A stretch of 9,750 nucleotides of DNA, taken from assembly GCA_014534295.1 (NCBI GenBank), contig JACVRU010000068.1, forward strand, positions 1 to 9,750, given 5' to 3'. Below are positions 1 to 5,694 of the stretch, piece after piece (within the stretch, counting starts at the first letter, position 1; every line of letters begins with the position of its first letter). The notes under the pieces are model-generated. The model ran no database searches. It had not been told where the DNA came from and saw nothing but the letters and a program-made list of their open reading frames with translations. The stretch is from Thermoleophilia bacterium. GTDB lineage: Bacteria > Actinomycetota > Thermoleophilia > Gaiellales > Gaiellaceae. The translations under genes and the position numbers were made by a program.

Positions 1-90
1 CAGGATCGCCGACGCGGCCCGCCGAGATCCAGGTCGCCCGCACAGATGGATGGTTGTTCACGACAGAATCCGGCTTACAGGCCTGCTACG
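1..90 (+). ncRNA. rnpB: RNase P RNA, 3' end (partial)
   Basis: This is the 3' end of the catalytic RNA of ribonuclease P, which removes 5' leaders from tRNA precursors. Bases 62-78 (GACAGAATCCGGCTTAC) match the universally conserved 3' block of bacterial RNase P RNA (CR V, the 3' strand of helix P4). In E. coli the equivalent block is ACAGAACCCGGCTTA. The preceding stretch at about 44-61 (AGATGGATGGTTGTTCAC) aligns with the E. coli AGATGAATGACTGTCCAC segment, which contains the 3' strand of helix P2. CAGGCCTGCT at about 78-87 should be the 3' strand of the closing helix P1, whose partner lies left of the window. The catalytic core is therefore outside. A rho-independent terminator begins at 91. 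The exact mature 3' end, within 85-90, is inferred. Short open frames run through this stretch but have no coding character. Confidence 0.87.
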
Positions 91-118
91 GAAAAAGCCC
101 TGGTAACAGGGCTTTTTC
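91..118. terminator. Bidirectional rho-independent terminator
   Basis: A perfect 12-bp inverted repeat has arms GAAAAAGCCCTG (91-102) and CAGGGCTTTTTC (107-118) around a GTAA loop. The GC-rich inner stem is flanked by an A-run on the left and a T-run on the right, so it should terminate in both directions. On the + strand it ends rnpB, and on the - strand it ends the kinase/oxidoreductase/cupin operon. Its last base is shared with the TAG stop codon of the cupin gene, so the two convergent transcription units meet with no spare DNA. Confidence 0.92.
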
Positions 119-663
119 TATGCCCAGGGTAGGCCGTCCCAGCTTTCCGGCCGCCCCGGCTGCCACTTGGGGAAGCCCGCGTACGCCTCCCGCGGCACGC
201 TGGTCTCGGCCTCGACGCCTGCGCGGTAGCGGAGGGCGAGTTCCGAGCGCGGATACGTGATCCGCTTCTCGCCCGTGCGCCCGCCGGCCATGAAGATCAC
301 GCAGGGACCGTCGCCCGCACCGACGAAGATGTGCTCCGCCTCCGGCGGGCAGTGGACGAAGTCCCACGCAACAAGTCGGCGCTCGTCCCCTTCGATCAGC
401 AGCAGGCACTCGCCCGCCAGGACGAGGAAGTCCTCCTGGTTCGACTCGCGGTGGTAGAGGGCGCTCGGTGTTCCGGGCTGAAGCACGCCGAGGGTGAACC
501 CGATCTCGCGGAACGGCGGCGTGCCGTCGCCCTCGAAGGTGCAGGCCGAGCCGAGCACCTCGTTCGTCACCCACGCCGCGTCCCGGACGTTGACGACGAA
601 CCAGCCCTCGGTGACGGGTGTCAGGCCGGCCGGCAGCTGCTCGAGGCGCGCTTCCTCGACCAT
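118..663 (-). CDS. Cupin-domain protein, single domain
   Basis: The product is 181 residues and starts at an ATG (663-661) with an AGAGG Shine-Dalgarno about 8 bases upstream. The start lies only 2 bp past the stop of the oxidoreductase gene, so the two are almost certainly cotranscribed. Residues about 55-125 form one cupin barrel. Motif 1 reads YHRESNQEDFLVLAGE (70-85) and motif 2 contains CPPEAEH (105-111). Likely metal ligands are His71, Glu77 and His111, and the usual second His of HxH is Glu73. There is no signal peptide or membrane segment, so it should be cytoplasmic. Small cupins of this kind can be dioxygenases, isomerases or ligand sensors, and the sequence does not say which. The stop overlaps the terminator. 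The frame stays open far upstream through the antisense of the neighbouring gene, but cupin similarity begins only after this ATG. Confidence 0.8.
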   Translation of the reverse strand: MVEEARLEQLPAGLTPVTEGWFVVNVRDAAWVTNEVLGSACTFEGDGTPPFREIGFTLGVLQPGTPSALYHRESNQEDFLVLAGECLLLIEGDERRLVAWDFVHCPPEAEHIFVGAGDGPCVIFMAGGRTGEKRITYPRSELALRYRAGVEAETSVPREAYAGFPKWQPGRPESWDGLPWA

Positions 664-665
664 GG

Positions 666-1718
666 TCAGCCTCTGACGACGACCTGGACGCGCTGCACTG
701 CGTTGTTGCAGAGGCCCTCGAGGTTCCAGGGAGGCTCGAGCGGTTGCGTCCGGCCGGCGGCGTCCGTCGCGCGGCAGCAGAGCTCGTGCTCGCCGGGCTC
801 CGCCTGCCACTCGTACGACCAGCCTCGCCAGGCGAACTCCCCGAGCGGCTCCTCCAGCTCGGCCTCCGCCCAGGACCGGCCGCCGTCCGCGCTCACCTCG
901 AGGCGCTCGACCGGCCCGCGGCCCGACCAGGCGCGGCCGGTGAGCAGGCACGGCCCCGGGGGGACGAACCGTGCCCGGGAGAGGAAGTCCGGGATGCCGG
1001 GCGGCACCAGCAGCGACCGCGGCTCCATCCGCGTGACCGGCCGGCCCTCGTCCTCCGCGTCGGCGCGCAGGTGGTAGGCGACCGCCTGCTGCCAGCCCGC
1101 GAAGGGTTCCGCCACGACCTCGATCGAACGCAGCCACTTGACGCTGGTCATGCCGTACCAGCCGGGGACGACGAGCCGGAGGGGGAAGCCGTGCTGCGGC
1201 GGCAGCGGCCGGCCGTTGACGGCATAGGCGAGCAGCACCTCCTCGCGCAGGGCCTCCGCCAGCGGCAGGCTGCGGGCGTAGTCGTGCTCGACGTCGCCCT
1301 GAACGCCGCGGTCGATTCCGGTGAAGACCACCTCAGCCGCGTCCGGTGCCGGGCCCGCCTCCGCGAGCAGCGGCGCGAGCGGCGTCCCGGTCCACTCGGC
1401 GGTCCCGACCGCCTCGACCAGCCACGGCTGGCTCGAGGCCCGATCGCCGCGGAGCAGCGCGCGCCCGTTCCCGGCGCACTCGAGCGTCACCGGGATCGTC
1501 GCCTCGGGCCGCGCTTTCAGCTCGTCGAGCGACAGGGTCAGCGGCCGCTCGACGAGGCCTCCGAGCTCTAGCCACCAGGCGTCCGCGTCGACGGCGGGGA
1601 TGTCGAAGTGAATCAGGAGGTAGTGGAGCCCGATCGGCGTGACCGAGTACCTCAGGGCCTCAAGCGGCAGACCGTGGTTGCGCGCGGCGAGCTGGAGCTC
1701 CTCGAGCGGGATCGCCAT
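666..1718 (-). CDS. Sulfite-oxidase-family molybdopterin oxidoreductase
   Basis: The product is 350 residues and starts at an ATG. An oxidoreductase molybdopterin-binding domain fills about residues 25-205, and a Mo-cofactor dimerisation domain of immunoglobulin-like fold fills about 225-350. Cys81 in LECAGNGR is the expected thiolate ligand to molybdenum, and VPGWYGMTSVKWL (184-196) is the conserved cofactor-pocket segment. The C-terminal domain carries VSADGGRSW and ends in WNLEGLCNNAVQRVQVVV (331-348), both typical of the family. No cytochrome b5 domain, Tat signal or other export signal is visible. This is unlike SorA or YedY/MsrP, so the enzyme appears cytoplasmic and its electron acceptor is unknown. 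Family members oxidise sulfite or reduce oxidised substrates, and the true substrate cannot be read here. It lies 19 bp downstream of the kinase stop, with only a weak GGGG ribosome site, and 2 bp upstream of the cupin, so it is probably part of one operon. Confidence 0.92.
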   Translation of the reverse strand: MAIPLEELQLAARNHGLPLEALRYSVTPIGLHYLLIHFDIPAVDADAWWLELGGLVERPLTLSLDELKARPEATIPVTLECAGNGRALLRGDRASSQPWLVEAVGTAEWTGTPLAPLLAEAGPAPDAAEVVFTGIDRGVQGDVEHDYARSLPLAEALREEVLLAYAVNGRPLPPQHGFPLRLVVPGWYGMTSVKWLRSIEVVAEPFAGWQQAVAYHLRADAEDEGRPVTRMEPRSLLVPPGIPDFLSRARFVPPGPCLLTGRAWSGRGPVERLEVSADGGRSWAEAELEEPLGEFAWRGWSYEWQAEPGEHELCCRATDAAGRTQPLEPPWNLEGLCNNAVQRVQVVVRG

Positions 1719-1737
1719 CCGGGCGACTCTACCCCGG

Positions 1738-3117
1738 CTAGGCGCGGAGGACGATCTCGAGCGCGGTGCCCTGCCCGGGCCGGCTGCGGAGCTCGAACGA
1801 GCCCTCGATCGCCTCCGCCCGGCGGCGGATGTTCTTCAGGCCCTGGCCCGCGCCGTCGTCGTCGGGCTCGAAGCCCCGACCGTCGTCTCGGACGAGCACC
1901 AGCCTGCGCCCTCCGGCCTGCCCGATCCTCACCTCGGCGCGCGTCGCGCCCGCGTGCTTGCGGACGTTGGCGAGGCTCTCCTGGACGATCCTGAAGATCT
2001 CGATCTGCTCGTCCGGCGCTAGCCGCATCCCCACGTCGATCTCGAGCTCGACGTCGAGCGCGCCGTCGGCGGTCAGGAACTCGACGTACCTGCGCAGCGC
2101 CGGGTCGAACGGGGCTGTTCCGGCGGCGGACGAGAGCGCGAGCACGGCGTACCGGGCCTCCTGCTGGGCGAGCGCGGCCGCCTCCTTGAGCCGCGAGAGG
2201 GTCTCGGGTTTGCGGCCGCCGTTCTCCAGCATGCTCGCGTGCGTGGCGACCGCGAAGAGGTACTGCGCGAGGCCGTCGTGGAGCTCTCGGGCGACGCGCG
2301 CCCGCTCGTCGGCGACCGCGCGGCCGGACTCCGCGGCCCGAATCGCGCGCCACACGCCCACGAGGAGCACGCCGTAGCCCAGCACCCGCACGAAGTCGCC
2401 CAGGGAGACGAAGGTGCTGGGGGCGACGGGCGTGAACGCGAACACGAGCGCGCTGAAGAGCAGGAAGGTGGCTCCGAGCGCGAGCCAACCGTCCAGGTCG
2501 TCGCGCTGGGAGCGGAAACGGAGTCCGAACCCGACCAGGGCGACGAGCGCGAGAAACGCCTGGAGGGAGTAGGCGAACACGAGCCCGACGGGCGGCGTGG
2601 CGTCCGCCTCCGCGAGCGAAGGGAGCAAGGGCTCGAGGGAGTTCGCAACCGCCCAAGCGACGCCGAGCGTCGCCGCACAGGCGGCGAACATGAGCGCGAG
2701 CGAGCGGTCCGGCGTCGGCCTGCGCCCGGCGACGAACGGGGCGGCGGCGACCAGTGCCGCGGCGAACACACGCGAGCCGACGTCGGCCCAGGCCTCGGCC
2801 GAGCCGATCGCGTGACCGCCGAGCGTCGGACCGATCGCGAAGACGGCGGTTCCGAGCGCACCGATGAAGAACCCGCACGAGAGCAGGAGATACGTCCGGA
2901 GGCCGTCGACGACGAACCGCGCGCCGGCGAGCAGCGCGACGACGAAGCCGGCGAGCGTCACCGTCGTGCCGATCACGAGCCGCAGCTCGGGCGATTCGTA
3001 GGCCGTCCGGAGGGTCTCGTACGCGGAGAAGGTCGCGAACCCCGAGGCGAGCAGCCCGAGCAGCGCGAGCTCGCCCCACAGCCAGGCCTGGTACTGGTCC
3101 CATCGGTTCGGCTGCAC
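1738..3117 (-). CDS. Sensor histidine kinase, NarL-partner type (HisKA_3)
   Basis: The product is 459 residues and starts at GTG (3117-3115). A later start would remove the first membrane helix. Residues about 14-260 contain roughly eight hydrophobic segments (near 14-36, 45-72, 76-99, 114-130, 139-160, 177-200, 208-230 and 238-257) with only short loops, so sensing is probably within or at the membrane. There is no extracellular PAS or CACHE domain. The dimerisation and phosphoacceptor helix follows, with ARELHDGLAQYL and phospho-acceptor His280. The ATPase domain shows an N-box (QESLANVRKHAGA, 379-391), a G1 box (DDGRGF, 411-416) and a G2 box (GQGLKNIRRRAEAIEG, 424-439). This architecture belongs to the DesK/LiaS/NarX-like class, which pairs with LuxR-type regulators, and one is encoded divergently next door. 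The signal is not identifiable. The gene leads a run with the oxidoreductase and cupin genes. Confidence 0.94.
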   Translation of the reverse strand: MQPNRWDQYQAWLWGELALLGLLASGFATFSAYETLRTAYESPELRLVIGTTVTLAGFVVALLAGARFVVDGLRTYLLLSCGFFIGALGTAVFAIGPTLGGHAIGSAEAWADVGSRVFAAALVAAAPFVAGRRPTPDRSLALMFAACAATLGVAWAVANSLEPLLPSLAEADATPPVGLVFAYSLQAFLALVALVGFGLRFRSQRDDLDGWLALGATFLLFSALVFAFTPVAPSTFVSLGDFVRVLGYGVLLVGVWRAIRAAESGRAVADERARVARELHDGLAQYLFAVATHASMLENGGRKPETLSRLKEAAALAQQEARYAVLALSSAAGTAPFDPALRRYVEFLTADGALDVELEIDVGMRLAPDEQIEIFRIVQESLANVRKHAGATRAEVRIGQAGGRRLVLVRDDGRGFEPDDDGAGQGLKNIRRRAEAIEGSFELRSRPGQGTALEIVLRA

Positions 3118-3159
3118 GTGACGCTAATCGGCATCGCGTGCCCGGCCGATAAGCGTGGA
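3118..3159. promoter_or_regulatory. Divergent promoter/operator region with inverted repeat
   Basis: This 42-bp gap lies between the divergent kinase (GTG, - strand) and regulator (GTG, + strand) starts. It contains a 12-bp inverted repeat with a single mismatch: ACGCTAATCGGC (3121-3132) and GCCGATAAGCGT (3145-3156), with a 12-base centre. Its axis at 3138.5 is exactly the midpoint of the gap. The hexamers GATAAG (+ strand) and GATTAG (- strand) each sit at -12 to -7 from the respective start codon, as -10 elements would for leaderless transcripts. The repeat is seen directly. A role as operator, as paired leaderless promoters, or as both is inference. Confidence 0.45.
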
Positions 3160-3807
3160 GTGGCCGACCGGATCCTGATCGTGGACGACCACCCGCTGAC
3201 CCGGGAGGCGCTCGCGGCTCTGCTCGAGCAGCACGACTTCTGGGTCGTAGGCCACGCGGCCGACGGCGAAGAGGCCATCGCGCGGGCGCGGTTGCTGCAG
3301 CCGGACGTGGTCCTCCTGGACCTCACGATGCCCGGGCTCGACGGCCTCGCCGCGCTCCCGCGGATCCGGCTCGCGGCACCGGACTGCGAGGTCGTCGTCC
3401 TCACGGCCTCGGGCACGGAGGACGACCTGATGAGCGCGATCAGGGGCGGGGCGGCCGGCTACCTGCTCAAGACGGAGCCGCCCGGGAAGATCGTCCAGTA
3501 CCTGCGCGGCGTCGTCCAGGGCGAGGCGGCGCTGTCGGGGGCCGTGGCCCGCCGGCTTCTCGACCAGGTCAGGCACGGCCAGGGCCGCGACTCGGCCGTA
3601 CCGGACCGGATCGCCGAGCTGCTGAGCACCCGCGAGCTCGAGGTCCTGCTCCTCTTGGACGAGCATCTCGGCACCGACCAGATCGCCGCGCGGCTCTACA
3701 TCTCCGAGCACACGGTCCGGTCGCACGTCAAGAGCCTGCTGCGGAAGCTCGGCGCCTCCTCGCGCCGGGAGGCGCTCGAGCAGCTCTCCCGCGCCCGCGC
3801 CGCCTGA
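3160..3807 (+). CDS. NarL/FixJ-family response regulator (REC + LuxR HTH)
   Basis: The product is 215 residues. It is a DNA-binding response regulator, presumably phosphorylated by the adjacent kinase. The receiver domain (about 3-120) has the acidic pair Asp9/Asp10, phospho-acceptor Asp54 in LLDLTMPG, Thr82 in LTAS and Lys104 in LLKTEPP. A LuxR-type helix-turn-helix follows, with LSTRELEVLLLL (155-166), the recognition region ISEHTVRSHVKSLLRKLG (181-198) and a C-terminus ending in SRREALEQLSRARAA. I chose GTG at 3160 because the receiver fold begins at ILIVDD, five residues in. An in-frame GTG at 3118 would add 14 residues with no domain content and would leave no room for a promoter. Separate divergent transcription of regulator and kinase is less usual than a single operon. 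The gene ends upstream of a hairpin shared with the convergent deacetylase gene. Confidence 0.94.
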   Translation: MADRILIVDDHPLTREALAALLEQHDFWVVGHAADGEEAIARARLLQPDVVLLDLTMPGLDGLAALPRIRLAAPDCEVVVLTASGTEDDLMSAIRGGAAGYLLKTEPPGKIVQYLRGVVQGEAALSGAVARRLLDQVRHGQGRDSAVPDRIAELLSTRELEVLLLLDEHLGTDQIAARLYISEHTVRSHVKSLLRKLGASSRREALEQLSRARAA

Positions 3808-3827
3808 TTCGCCGCGGGAATTCGCCC

Positions 3828-3851
3828 ACCGTGGGGGAGACCGTGGGGGAG
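3828..3851. repeat. 12-bp tandem direct repeat, two copies
   Basis: ACCGTGGGGGAG occurs twice, exactly and back to back (3828-3839 and 3840-3851), just after the response regulator stop. The second copy's GGGAG can pair with CTCCC at 3857-3861 in a small hairpin. The 144-bp gap between the convergent genes (3808-3951) otherwise holds no supported gene, only this repeat and the hairpin at 3926-3951. Function is unknown. It may be replication slippage or a protein-binding site. Confidence 0.7.
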
Positions 3852-3925
3852 TCGTTCTCCCGGCGGCCCGCCGATACTGGGATCAGCACAGCTTTCGGGA
3901 AACGGCGGCAACGTGGTGGCTTCGG

Positions 3926-3951
3926 AGCGACCGGCCCAACGGCCGGTCGCT
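3926..3951. terminator. Hairpin terminator between convergent genes
   Basis: A perfect 11-bp stem has arms AGCGACCGGCC (3926-3936) and GGCCGGTCGCT (3941-3951) around a CAAC loop. It ends one base before the stop triplet of the - strand deacetylase gene (TGA, 3954-3952) and about 120 bp after the response regulator stop. The stem is very GC-rich but the following T-run is poor on both strands. Termination without a U-tract, or aided by Rho, is therefore inferred from its position. Confidence 0.6.
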
Positions 3952-4806
3952 TCACGTCTCGGCCTCGAAGCCGGCCAGGGCGGCCTCGACGAGCCGCGGC
4001 AGAGTCGCCAGGTTGTAGCCGCCTTCGAGCACGGCGGCCGTACGCGGGGCGAGCGCGGCGCAGCGGCGCGAGAGCTCGCGGAAGCCCTGTTCGGTGACGG
4101 ACGTGTCGGAGATCGGATCCTCCAGGTGCGCATCGAAGCCCGCCGAGACGAGTAGCAGGTCCGGGGCGAAGCGGCTCAGGGGCGGCTCCACCTCGGCCTG
4201 GAACCCCGCGAGCAACTCCTCGTCCCCCGCGCCCGGATGGAGGACGACGTTCACGAGCGTCTCGCCCTGCTCGTCTGGGCCCCCGGTCCCGGGGTAGAAG
4301 GGCCAGCGGTGCAGCGAGGCGTAGAGCACGGACGGGTCGCCGGCAAATAGATACTGCGTCCCGTTGCCGTGGTGGACGTCGTAGTCGACGACTGCGACCC
4401 GCCCGACGCCCAGCTCGGCCTGCGCCCAGCGGGCGGCGACCGCGACGTTGTTGAACAGGCAGAAGCCCATCGCGCGTGCTGCGAGGGCGTGGTGGCCCGG
4501 CGGCCGGATGAGCGCGAAGCCGCCGGTTCTCGCCGCCTCCATGGCTGCGCCCGACGCGAGGCGCGCCGCGCGCCAGCTCGTCGAGGTCGCGACCGTGTCG
4601 TAGTCGAACCACGTGGGCTCCGCGACCGAGCGGATCAGCTCGACGTAGTCCGGCTCGTGGCACCGCTCGAGGTCGTCCGGCCCCGCCTCGGGCGCCTCGG
4701 CGACGCCGGGGAAGTGCTCGAGGAGGGCGCGGATCCGGTCGGGGCGCTCCGGATGGTCACCCGTCGGGTGGAGCGATGCGAGCTCGGGATGGCTGATCAA
4801 CTCCAT
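3952..4806 (-). CDS. Histone-deacetylase-family (AcuC-like) deacetylase
   Basis: The product is 284 residues, a zinc-dependent amidohydrolase of the arginase/deacetylase fold, and the catalytic domain makes up nearly the whole protein. Visible motifs in order are HPERPDRIRALL (18-29), RPPGHHA with the His105/His106 charge-relay pair, GFCLFNN (114-120), DYDVHHGNGTQ with zinc ligands Asp143 and His145, YPGTGG (171-176), SAGFDAH with the third zinc ligand Asp225, and EGGYN with catalytic Tyr264. All expected active-site residues are present. Bacterial relatives deacetylate acetyl-lysine proteins (AcuC acts on acetyl-CoA synthetase) or acetylpolyamines. The bulk of the motifs resembles class II-like bacterial HDACs, but the substrate cannot be decided here. 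The ATG start has no clear Shine-Dalgarno, because a 23-bp palindrome occupies the space 5-27 bases upstream. No acs or acuA homologue is nearby. Confidence 0.94.
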   Translation of the reverse strand: MELISHPELASLHPTGDHPERPDRIRALLEHFPGVAEAPEAGPDDLERCHEPDYVELIRSVAEPTWFDYDTVATSTSWRAARLASGAAMEAARTGGFALIRPPGHHALAARAMGFCLFNNVAVAARWAQAELGVGRVAVVDYDVHHGNGTQYLFAGDPSVLYASLHRWPFYPGTGGPDEQGETLVNVVLHPGAGDEELLAGFQAEVEPPLSRFAPDLLLVSAGFDAHLEDPISDTSVTEQGFRELSRRCAALAPRTAAVLEGGYNLATLPRLVEAALAGFEAET

Positions 4807-4810
4807 CTGC

Positions 4811-4833
4811 GCAAGTAACAGAGTGTTACTTGC
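4811..4833. promoter_or_regulatory. Palindrome copy 1, likely operator of the deacetylase gene
   Basis: This is a perfect inverted repeat with 10-bp arms GCAAGTAACA and TGTTACTTGC around GAG. It ends 4 bases before the ATG of the deacetylase gene, which is where a core promoter or ribosome-binding site would be. An identical copy lies at 4865-4886. A dyad with GTAACA/TGTTAC half-sites suits a dimeric repressor such as a TetR- or GntR-type protein. No such regulator gene is in the window, so the binding protein is unknown. Confidence 0.6.
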
Positions 4834-4864
4834 TACGTGGGACCGCCGGGCCGTACGAGCGCAA

Positions 4865-4886
4865 CAAGTAACAGAGTGTTACTTGC
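4865..4886. promoter_or_regulatory. Palindrome copy 2, overlapping the exonuclease stop
   Basis: This copy repeats 22 bp of copy 1, with arms CAAGTAACA and TGTTACTTG around GAG plus one further C. It covers the TAA stop (4881-4879) of the exonuclease gene, so coding sequence and the palindrome share bases. The two dyad centres are 53 bp apart, near five turns of B-DNA, which would place both sites on the same face. On the transcript it could also fold as a hairpin at the end of the exonuclease message, but it lacks a U-run. Confidence 0.55.
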
Positions 4887-5694
4887 CCAGGGCGGCGAGG
4901 CGGTCGGCGAGGGCGCCGAGGCCGAGCTCCCTGACGAAGGTGGACGCCTCCCTCCACGTGGGCGTCTGGTCGGGAAGGGAAGGGAGCGGAGCGGAGGCGT
5001 CCACGGTCGCAATTCGCCGGTAGAGGAGCAGCTCCTCCGCCTCCGCCGCGAATCGCCCCGCCGCTAGGGCGGCCTCGAGCGTGCCGTGCTCGCGGAGGAT
5101 GTCGGCCGCCTTCTTCGGCCCGATGCCCCGCGCGCCCGGAAGCCGGTCGGACGGGTCGCCGCGGAGGGCGATGAAGTCCGGCACCTGGCCCGGCTCGACG
5201 CCGTACCGCTCGCGGACCTCCGCCGGCCCGATGCGCGCGAGCTCGCTGACGCCGCGCACCGGCGCGAGGATCGTCGTCCGCTCGCTCGCCAGCTGGAACA
5301 GGTCCCGGTCGGAGGTCACGACGAGCACCCGGCCGCCCCGGCCCTCCTCGTCCCGCACGGCCGCGCCCAGGAAGTCGTCCGCCTCGTAGCCCGGCGCCTT
5401 CGCGGCGGCGAATCCGAGCGCCTCCACCACGCGTGGCAGGAGCGCCAGCTGCTCCAGGATGGACTCCTCGAAGACGCGCCCGCTCTGGTAGGCCTCGAAG
5501 GCTTCGTGGCGGTACGTCGGCACCTCGAGCGTGTCCCAGCCGACGAGGACCGCCCGCGGCCTCTCCGCCTGCCAGAGCTGCGCCAGCATCTGCGTGAACC
5601 CCACGACGGCGTTCAACCGGATCGACTTCGGCAGGGCGTGGTAGGCGCGGTGGGCGAGCGAGTCGCCGTCGACCGCCATCAGCGGCGCCTTCAC
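4879..5694 (-). CDS. Stand-alone 5'-3' exonuclease (FEN / Pol I N-domain type)
   Basis: The product is 271 residues, about the size of the 5' nuclease domain of DNA polymerase I and without a polymerase domain. Such proteins cleave 5' flaps and remove RNA primers during lagging-strand synthesis and repair. All eight metal-binding acidic positions of the family can be placed: Asp9 (VDGDSLAHRAYHALP), Asp54 (GWD), Glu104/Asp106/Asp107 (YEADD), Asp129/Asp131 (TSDRD), and Asp180/Asp183 in GDPSDRLPGARGIGPKKAADIL, the helix-3-turn-helix that grips DNA. The helical arch differs from Pol I, with YQSGRVFEES where Pol I has YKSHRPPMPD. The start is GTG at 5694, which overlaps the plsC stop as GTGA, a sign of translational coupling. 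An internal ATG at 5679 is possible but would give a shorter N-terminus. The open frame extends further upstream through antisense of plsC, which is not real coding sequence. Confidence 0.9.
   Translation of the reverse strand: MKAPLMAVDGDSLAHRAYHALPKSIRLNAVVGFTQMLAQLWQAERPRAVLVGWDTLEVPTYRHEAFEAYQSGRVFEESILEQLALLPRVVEALGFAAAKAPGYEADDFLGAAVRDEEGRGGRVLVVTSDRDLFQLASERTTILAPVRGVSELARIGPAEVRERYGVEPGQVPDFIALRGDPSDRLPGARGIGPKKAADILREHGTLEAALAAGRFAAEAEELLLYRRIATVDASAPLPSLPDQTPTWREASTFVRELGLGALADRLAALGK

Noticed and set aside
664..1137. N-terminal extension of the cupin frame
   Set aside because: It is antisense-like, Arg/Gly-rich and overlaps the oxidoreductase gene on the same strand in another frame. 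A Shine-Dalgarno and ATG at 663 explain the start.
2239..3159. The response regulator frame stays open about 900 bases upstream of the chosen start
   Set aside because: That stretch is antisense to the kinase, reads as charged low-complexity sequence, and contains no domain. The receiver fold starts just after 3160.
3831..3951. A short gene, or a decayed integrase tail, in the convergent gap
   Set aside because: No domain, no ribosome site and no matching attachment sequence is visible. The tandem repeat alone produces the coding-like pattern.
4811..4886. A minimal CRISPR array
   Set aside because: There are only two short repeat copies, each a perfect dyad, with no cas genes. The placement at a gene start and a stop suits regulation better.
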